A stretch of 10,995 nucleotides of DNA, from the NCBI GenBank assembly GCA_007120745.1, contig SKNC01000132.1:1-10995 (forward strand), given 5' to 3'. The notes under the pieces were generated by a model. It was not told the DNA's origin and searched no databases. It was given only the letters and a program-made list of their open reading frames with translations. The stretch is from Bacillota bacterium. Lineage in GTDB: Bacteria; Bacillota; Dethiobacteria; SKNC01. Positions 5,859-10,995 of this stretch are shown one piece after another (positions within the stretch are counted from its first letter, which is position 1; every line of letters starts with the position of its first letter). Both the position numbers and the translations under genes were made by a program.

Positions 5859-7286
5859 TCACCTTTTCATAGATTCAAATACTTCTTTTTTTATTCCCCG
5901 GGTAGGTTCTACTATATACTGCTTATCAAAACATGCTTTACAGAAGCCCTCCACCGGCAGTCCCACGGAGGACACCATGCCGTCAATGCTCAAGTAACCC
6001 AGGGAATCTGCCTTGATAATATTTTTTATTTCCTCTATACTCTTATATGCCCCCAGCAGTTCCTTGGTAGAGGATGTATCAATCCCATAATAACAGGAGG
6101 AAACTACCGGCGGTGAACTTATCCTGACGTGGACTTCGGTGGCTCCGGCATTTCTCAGCATCTGTACAATCTGTTTGGAGGTGGTTCCCCGCACGATGGA
6201 ATCGTCCACCATAATAATTCTTTTTCCCTCTACGACTTTTTTTACAGCATTCAGCTTCAGCTTTACCCCCAGGTCCCTTATCTCCTGGCTGGGTTGGATA
6301 AATGTCCTGCCAATATACCGGTTTTTGATGAGGCCCATCTCGTAAGGCAGCCCCATTTCTTCCGCCACCCCGGAAGCTGCGGAGATGCTGGAGTCCGGTA
6401 CCCCAGTTACGATATCCGCCTCCACAGGACATTCCCTGGCCAGCTGTTTTCCCAACTCTCTTCTGGCCAGATGCACATTGCGCCCGTGAATGTTGCTGTC
6501 CGGCCGGGCAAAATAAATGAACTCAAATATACAAAGAGCCAGAGGCATTTCCGCAGCAAACCTCCGGGTATGCAACCCTTTTTCATCAATAACAACCATC
6601 TCTCCGGGGTTTATATCCCGAATGAATTCAGCTCCTATGGTATCAAAGGCACAGGTTTCCGAGGCCAGCACATAACAGCCGTCCAAAAGCCCCAGGGAAA
6701 GAGGGCGTATTCCATAGGGATCCCGAATTCCGATAAGTTTATCATCGGTCATCATCACAAAAGTGTAGGCCCCCTGAAGATGGGTTACGGCCTGGGATAT
6801 AGTATCTTCAATGAGATCTCCTCCCAGGCGGGCAATCAGGTGGGCAACAATTTCACTGTCCGTGCTGGTCTGAAAGATAGACCCCGCCTGCTCCAGCTGC
6901 TCCCTAATCTGCCGGCCGTTGACCAGGTTGCCATTATGGCTTATGGCCAGGCTGCCCCGGCTGTACCGAATCAGAAGAGGCTGGGCATTAACCAGCGAAC
7001 TGGAGCCCATGGTGGAATAACGGACATGCCCCACGGCCAGGTGGCCTTTCAGTCTCCGGGTCTTCCTGCCGTTTAATACTTCGGAAACCAGTCCCATACC
7101 CTTTTCAATATCCACTTTGTTTCCATTAGAAACAGCAATCCCGGCACTTTCCTGCCCCCGATGCTGCAGCGCATACAGTGCATAATGGGTAATTTGAGCC
7201 ACATTATGTCCCGGGGCATAAATACCAAAGACCCCGCATTCCTCCTTAAACTTATCACATTCTACCTGTAAAAGCCGCTCCGGCAT
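5859..7286 (-). CDS. purF: amidophosphoribosyltransferase (glutamine PRPP amidotransferase), Fe-S type
   Basis: Committed, feedback-inhibited first step: PRPP + glutamine give phosphoribosylamine. The N-terminal Ntn glutaminase domain has CGVFGIY after a propeptide, LQHRGQESAGIA, GHVRYSTMGS and SHNGNLVN. The type I PRTase domain has GVPDSS and the PRPP loop VDDSIVRGTTS. All four cysteines of the Bacillus-type iron-sulfur cluster are visible: ALCIFEFIYFARPDS, VVSSCYYGID and the closing GFCKAC pair, so an oxygen-sensitive, processed enzyme is expected. I place the start at the ATG at 7286 (475 residues, 16-residue propeptide) because GGAGAGGTG precedes it by seven bases. The in-frame ATG at 7304 has AGGAG touching the codon and seems less likely. 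It is separated from purB by a gap holding a palindrome, and from purM by four bases. Confidence 0.98.
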   Translation of the reverse strand: MPERLLQVECDKFKEECGVFGIYAPGHNVAQITHYALYALQHRGQESAGIAVSNGNKVDIEKGMGLVSEVLNGRKTRRLKGHLAVGHVRYSTMGSSSLVNAQPLLIRYSRGSLAISHNGNLVNGRQIREQLEQAGSIFQTSTDSEIVAHLIARLGGDLIEDTISQAVTHLQGAYTFVMMTDDKLIGIRDPYGIRPLSLGLLDGCYVLASETCAFDTIGAEFIRDINPGEMVVIDEKGLHTRRFAAEMPLALCIFEFIYFARPDSNIHGRNVHLARRELGKQLARECPVEADIVTGVPDSSISAASGVAEEMGLPYEMGLIKNRYIGRTFIQPSQEIRDLGVKLKLNAVKKVVEGKRIIMVDDSIVRGTTSKQIVQMLRNAGATEVHVRISSPPVVSSCYYGIDTSSTKELLGAYKSIEEIKNIIKADSLGYLSIDGMVSSVGLPVEGFCKACFDKQYIVEPTRGIKKEVFESMKR

Positions 7287-7313
7287 TACATGGCACCTCT
7301 CCATCTCCTGGAT

Positions 7314-7330
7314 TTCTTCCCGGGGAAGAA
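7314..7330. promoter_or_regulatory. perfect palindrome upstream of purF, operator candidate
   Basis: TTCTTCCC (7314-7321) and GGGAAGAA (7323-7330) form a perfect 8+8 inverted repeat around one central base, 27 bases before the preferred purF ATG, in the 128-base purB-purF gap. As RNA it could form a six-pair stem with a five-base loop, but no U-run follows, so it is not a terminator. It does not match the PurR PurBox (CCGAAC core). Binding of a regulator near the committed step of the pathway is plausible but unproven. Confidence 0.4.
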
Positions 7331-7414
7331 TGTTTTAGACTTCCACTTTTAGTAGTTGGACAAAGCCCTGGATAATTCCTTTTCTCTACAACATTAATTT
7401 CTCAAAAAGTGTTT

Positions 7415-8710
7415 TTAAAGAAGGTCCAATCGCTTAAAAATCACATCCACCCTTTTCAGCTGTTCCCGGGGGTCAAAGCAGGAATCCAGGTCACCAGAGC
7501 TTAGATACTCTTGAACCTCCGGTACTTCTTCCAAAAGTTTTCGGAAAGAAACCCCTTTTCCCCAGGCTTCCATGGCCCTGGTCTGCACAATTTCATAGGC
7601 CTTTTCCCTGAGCAGCCCTTTTTCCACCAGTTTTAACAGCACCCTCTGGGAATAAATCAATCCATAGGTCCTTTCCATATTTCTCAGCATATTTTCAGGA
7701 TAAACGTGCAGATCCCGGATGATTCGGGTAAGCTGTTTTAGAAGGTAGTCCACCAGGATGGTGCTGTCGGGAACAATCACCCTTTCCGCAGAAGAATGGG
7801 AGATATCCCTTTCGTGCCAGAGGGTGATATTTTCCAGGGCAGTGATAGCGCTGCTTTTGACGATTCGACAGAGACCGGTAACCTGTTCACAGGAAACAGG
7901 ATTTCTCTTGTGAGGCATGGCAGAGGAGCCGGTCTGTCCTTTATAAAAGGGCTCTTCCAACTCCCGGGTTTCCGACTTCTGAAGGCCCCTGATTTCAGTG
8001 GCAATTTTATCCATGGTGCCGGCGATGATTCCCAACACCGTCATATATTCCCCGTGGCGGTCTCTCTGGATAATTTGAGTGGAAATTGCCGCAGGCTCCA
8101 GGCCCATCTGCCGGCATACATATTCCTCCACAAAGGGGTCGATATGCGCATAGGTTCCCACCGCACCGGACAACTTCCCTACACTGATGGTTTCCCTTGC
8201 CTGTTCCATTCGGCTCAGATTTCTCTCCATCTCCGCCGCCCAAAGGGCCAGCTTCAACCCGAAGGTGGTGGGTTCGGCATGTACACCGTGGGTTCGTCCT
8301 ACCATGACCGTATCTTTATACTGAACTGCCTTTTCCCTCAAAACCGCAATAAACTCTTTAATATCTTCGATAATCAATTCCGCCGCTTCTTTCATCAGGG
8401 CACACATGGCAGTATCCACCACGTCAGAAGAAGTAAGGCCGTAATGAACGTATTTCGATTCTTCCCCCAGGGTCTCCGCCACGGAACGGGTAAAAGCCAC
8501 CACATCATGTCGCGTTACCTGCTCAATTTCTAAGATCCTGTCCACGGAAAAACCGGCCTTTTCCCGAATCTGCCGGGCGGCCTCCTCGGGAATAACCCCC
8601 AGGCGGGCCCAGGCCTCACAGGCCAGTATTTCTATCTCCAGCCATTTTTTAAACTTATTCTCCAGGGTCCAGATTTTCCCCATCCCAGGCCGGGTATAAC
8701 GTTCTATCAT
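7415..8710 (-). CDS. purB: adenylosuccinate lyase
   Basis: Soluble homotetrameric fumarase/aspartase-superfamily lyase. It releases fumarate from SAICAR (giving AICAR, step 8) and from adenylosuccinate (giving AMP), so it serves both IMP and AMP synthesis. The 431 residues equal the bacterial norm. Landmarks: RYTRPGMGKIWT (4-15), TRHDVVAF with a catalytic His (66-73), GLTSSDVVDT (91-100), VGRTHGVHAEP with the second active-site His (137-147), and the superfamily signature SSAMPHKRNP carrying the catalytic serine (262-271), followed by the C-terminal helical domain. The ATG at 8710 is preceded by a GGAAGGGCGGAT purine-rich site. It follows purE by 61 bases without an obvious terminator. In many Bacillota purC follows purB; here purF is next, after a 128-base gap. 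Confidence 0.98.
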   Translation of the reverse strand: MIERYTRPGMGKIWTLENKFKKWLEIEILACEAWARLGVIPEEAARQIREKAGFSVDRILEIEQVTRHDVVAFTRSVAETLGEESKYVHYGLTSSDVVDTAMCALMKEAAELIIEDIKEFIAVLREKAVQYKDTVMVGRTHGVHAEPTTFGLKLALWAAEMERNLSRMEQARETISVGKLSGAVGTYAHIDPFVEEYVCRQMGLEPAAISTQIIQRDRHGEYMTVLGIIAGTMDKIATEIRGLQKSETRELEEPFYKGQTGSSAMPHKRNPVSCEQVTGLCRIVKSSAITALENITLWHERDISHSSAERVIVPDSTILVDYLLKQLTRIIRDLHVYPENMLRNMERTYGLIYSQRVLLKLVEKGLLREKAYEIVQTRAMEAWGKGVSFRKLLEEVPEVQEYLSSGDLDSCFDPREQLKRVDVIFKRLDLL

Positions 8711-8771
8711 ATTTTAATCCGCCCTTCCTGCTCTTTATAAGTTTCTAGAATTTCCCAATGCAATTTTTGTA

Positions 8772-9302
8772 TTAATGTTTGCTGAAAAATCTGCGCAGGT
8801 ATTCTTTGTGGCCCAGCTCCTGAAACAGCTCATCTTTTTTGTTCACCTTACCCGCCAGATCCTCCTTAAAGGAAACCACCTTTTCTCTAATTTCCGGATA
8901 TTTGTTTCCCAGAATTTGGGCAGCTAAAATACCTGCATTTCTTGCCCCATTTATGGCCACTGTAGCCACGGGAATCCCTGCAGGCATCTGAACGATAGAG
9001 TAGAGGGAATCCACTCCCCCCAGGGAAGAGGTATACACAGGGATGCCAATTACCGGCAGTGGAGTCATGGCTGCTACTACCCCGGGAAGGTGGGCCGCTC
9101 CGCCGGCTCCTGCGATTATGACTTCCACTCCCCGCTCAGCCGCTTTTCGTGCATAATCCGCGGTTTTCTCCGGAACCCGGTGGGCCGAAGAGATTATCAT
9201 CTCAAAACCAATCTCCAGTTCTTCTAATACCTGCGCACATTCCTTCATCACCGGCAGGTCTGAATCACTTCCCATAACTATACTCACCAGCGTTTTTTCC
9301 AT
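8772..9302 (-). CDS. purE: N5-carboxyaminoimidazole ribonucleotide mutase (PurE, class I-like)
   Basis: Carboxylation step of purine synthesis, producing CAIR from N5-CAIR (class I, normally with PurK) or from AIR + CO2 (class II). The sequence looks class I: GSDSD (11-15), SAHR with the catalytic His (39-42), AGAGGAAHLPG (64-74) and VQMPAGIPVATV (104-115). The 176 residues are some 10-15 more than common PurE; the excess is a charged C-terminal tail (about 150-176, rich in Lys/Glu). The ATG at 9302 has GGAGG nine bases upstream. purK is not next to it, although it commonly is in Bacillus. Either purK is elsewhere or the enzyme works on non-enzymatically formed N5-CAIR; the window cannot decide. 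It is preceded by guaA with a 140-base gap. Confidence 0.97.
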   Translation of the reverse strand: MEKTLVSIVMGSDSDLPVMKECAQVLEELEIGFEMIISSAHRVPEKTADYARKAAERGVEVIIAGAGGAAHLPGVVAAMTPLPVIGIPVYTSSLGGVDSLYSIVQMPAGIPVATVAINGARNAGILAAQILGNKYPEIREKVVSFKEDLAGKVNKKDELFQELGHKEYLRRFFSKH

Positions 9303-9442
9303 TTTTTCGAACCTCCATTACTATTTATTGAAAAATTTCATGATTCTACTCCAGCTGCTCCATAACTGTGGAATGACTTTTAAAATTTAATCTTTTTAAA
9401 TCCATAAACTACCATCTATTAAAAAACATCCTGATATGGTTA
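9303..9442 (-). other. guaA-purE spacer, no clear signal
   Basis: AT-rich spacer of 140 bases. It contains an inverted repeat ATTTAA (9385-9390) / TTAAAT (9396-9401), a short TCCA/TGGA stem and the purE ribosome-binding site GGAGG. I see no GC-rich hairpin with a U-run, no purine-riboswitch pattern on the minus strand and no PurBox, so guaA and purE could share a transcript or purE could have a weak AT-rich promoter here. Confidence 0.4.
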
Positions 9443-10978
9443 TTATTCCCATTCAATAGTAGACGGCGGCTTTGCCGTCATGTCATAAACAAACCGGTTG
9501 GCCTGAGGAACTTCGTTAACAATGCGGTACGAAATCCTTTCCAGCACCTCATAGGGGATTCTTACCCAGTCCGCAGTCATGCCGTCGTGGCTGTGAACTG
9601 CTCTCATGGCCACGGTATGGTGATAGGTTCGTTTATCCCCCATAACCCCAACACTCCTGATATTGGGGAGCACCGCAAAATACTGCCAGATTTCCCGGTC
9701 CAACCCAAACCGGGCGATTTCCTCCCGCACAATGGCATCTGCTTCCTGCAGCACCTGCAGTTTTTCCTCTGTAACTTCTCCCAGGCACCTGACCGCCAGC
9801 CCGGGGCCGGGAAAAGGCTGCCGCCAGGTTATTTCATCGGGCATCCCCAATTCCTGTGCCACCAGCCGCACCTCGTCCTTAAAAAGCTGGTCCAGTGGTT
9901 CAATCAGTTTTAACCGCATGTTTTCAGGCAGTCCCCCTACATTGTGGTGGGATTTAATTACCGCCGCCGTAGCAGTGCCGCTTTCCACCACATCGGGATA
10001 GAGAGTTCCCTGAACCAGGTAATCTATTTTCCCAAATTTAGACGCTTCTTCCTCGAAAACATAAATAAATTCGTTGCCAATAATTTTTCTTTTTGCCTCG
10101 GGATCAGTTACCCCTTTCAACCGGGTGAGAAACCTCTCCCGGGCATCCACCATTGTCACGTTCATATGAAATTTATCCGCAAAGGTCTTCATAACCTCTT
10201 CCGCTTCATTTTTGCGCAGCAGGCCGTGATCTACGAAAATACATTCCAGCCTGTCTCCAATAGCTTTATGAACCAGCAGGGCAGCTACCGATGAATCCAC
10301 CCCACCGCTCAAGCCGCATACCACTTTTTCCTCCGGCCCCACTTTATTTTTGATTTCCTCAACAGACCGCTTCACATAGGATTCCATATCCCAGGTTCCC
10401 TGAAACCCGCAGATTTTAAAAAGGAAATTTTGTAGAATTTCTTTTCCATACTGGGTGTGAACCACCTCGGGATGAAACTGGACCGCGTATCTCTTTCCAT
10501 CAGGACGGCTCATGGCAGCTGCCGGAGAATTTTCTGTGCTGGCAGTTACTTCGTAACCCGGTGGAGGAGCAGTAACATAGTCCCCGTGACTCATCCAGCA
10601 GATAATTGTTTCAGGCACTCCCTGAAACAAGTCATCTCTGGTTTTCAGCGTAAGGGTGGTTTTTCCGAATTCTGCCCGCTCTGCTGGAGTTACCTCTCCC
10701 CCCAGCACTTTTGCCATCAGCTGCATGCCGTAACATATACCAAGAATCGGCAGGTTTAAGTCAAGCACTTCTTCATGGCAGAAGGGCGCTCCTTCCTCAT
10801 ACACGCTTCCTGACCCCCCGGAAAGGATCAGGGCTCCGGGGTTCATTTCCTGAATTTTTTCCATGGAAACGTTATAAGGTAGAATTTCACAGTACACTTT
10901 TTCCTCTCTGATTCTTCGGGCGATTAACTGGGTATACTGTGCCCCGAAGTCAAGGATAAGCACCTTCTCTTCTGACAA
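9443..10978 (-). CDS. guaA: GMP synthase, glutamine-hydrolysing
   Basis: Converts XMP to GMP with ATP and glutamine. N-terminal class I glutamine amidotransferase: VLILDFGAQYTQLIARRIRE, nucleophile Cys in ILGICYGMQL (Cys about residue 82 from the TTG start) and the His-Glu pair in QFHPEVVHT (about 167-175). ATP pyrophosphatase domain: PP-loop GLSGGVDSS (about 222-230), then GTLYPDVVESG and RQPFPGPGLAVRCLGEV. The C-terminal dimerisation domain ends in the standard AKPPSTIEWE. Length about 511-514, complete. The start is unsettled because only eight bases lie upstream in the window: a GTG at 10987 sits almost on top of AAAGGA, whereas a TTG at 10978 is ten bases beyond it and gives MSEEKVLILDFG, so I prefer the TTG. 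The gene is upstream of and co-directional with purE, extending the cluster from IMP synthesis to GMP. Confidence 0.97.
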   Translation of the reverse strand: MSEEKVLILDFGAQYTQLIARRIREEKVYCEILPYNVSMEKIQEMNPGALILSGGSGSVYEEGAPFCHEEVLDLNLPILGICYGMQLMAKVLGGEVTPAERAEFGKTTLTLKTRDDLFQGVPETIICWMSHGDYVTAPPPGYEVTASTENSPAAAMSRPDGKRYAVQFHPEVVHTQYGKEILQNFLFKICGFQGTWDMESYVKRSVEEIKNKVGPEEKVVCGLSGGVDSSVAALLVHKAIGDRLECIFVDHGLLRKNEAEEVMKTFADKFHMNVTMVDARERFLTRLKGVTDPEAKRKIIGNEFIYVFEEEASKFGKIDYLVQGTLYPDVVESGTATAAVIKSHHNVGGLPENMRLKLIEPLDQLFKDEVRLVAQELGMPDEITWRQPFPGPGLAVRCLGEVTEEKLQVLQEADAIVREEIARFGLDREIWQYFAVLPNIRSVGVMGDKRTYHHTVAMRAVHSHDGMTADWVRIPYEVLERISYRIVNEVPQANRFVYDMTAKPPSTIEWE

Positions 10979-10995
10979 TGATCCCACATCCTTTC

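Noticed and set aside
6129..7076. Long plus-strand open frame (315 codons) antisense to purF
   Set aside because: The opposite strand is an intact, motif-complete purF; the plus-strand translation shows no recognisable domain and is a shadow of purF codon bias.
7796..8533. Plus-strand open frame (245 codons) antisense to purB
   Set aside because: purB on the minus strand is complete and conserved; the antisense product has no recognisable motif.
9303..9315. TTCGAACC near the purE start as a PurR PurBox
   Set aside because: Several mismatches to the CCGAAC-centred consensus, no second box at the required distance, and the bases are explained by the GGAGG ribosome-binding site.
9303..9442. 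Terminator after guaA
   Set aside because: Only weak AT-rich or long-loop pairings were found, none with a stem followed by a U-run on the minus strand.
9421..9445. Plus-strand string containing GATATGG, resembling the start of a purine riboswitch core
   Set aside because: It lies on the strand opposite all genes, at the 3' end of guaA, and the other conserved loop segments of the purine riboswitch are not found next to it.

Overview
The window is a stretch of bacterial chromosome, most probably from a low-to-mid-GC Bacillota (Clostridia-type) organism. The evidence is Bacillus/Clostridium-like Shine-Dalgarno sites (AAGGAGG, GGTGATC), TTG/GTG alternative starts, a PurF of the iron-sulfur, propeptide-bearing Bacillus type, and the gene neighbourhood purD - yerC - pcrA, which resembles the order downstream of the pur operon in Bacillus subtilis. 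The genus cannot be named from the sequence.

Every gene I can support lies on the minus strand, so the transcriptional order runs from high to low coordinates: guaA (9443-10978), purE (8772-9302), purB (7415-8710), purF (5859-7286), purM (4811-5854), purH (3044-4591), purD (1754-3031), an intrinsic terminator (about 1651-1690), yerC (1208-1519), and the N-terminal 318 codons of a PcrA/UvrD-type helicase running off the left edge (1-954).

The seven purine genes cover most of de novo IMP synthesis: PurF (step 1), PurD (2), PurM (5), PurE (6), PurB (8) and PurH (9 and 10). GuaA then makes GMP from XMP. Formyl transfer to GAR (PurN/PurT), FGAM synthase (PurS/Q/L), SAICAR synthetase (PurC) and PurK are not in the window. 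The purM-purH gap, where purN sits in many Bacillota, is a 219-base spacer (213 bases if the GTG start of purH is used). It opens with an ATGA-overlap start codon that stops after two more codons.

The coding content is conventional housekeeping and I see no unknown multi-gene system, phage, transposase, CRISPR array or RNA gene. The unexplained structure is in the gaps: a 253-base yerC-pcrA spacer packed with direct and inverted repeats, exact palindromes just upstream of yerC and of purF, and a terminator-like hairpin facing the wrong way in the purM-purH spacer.
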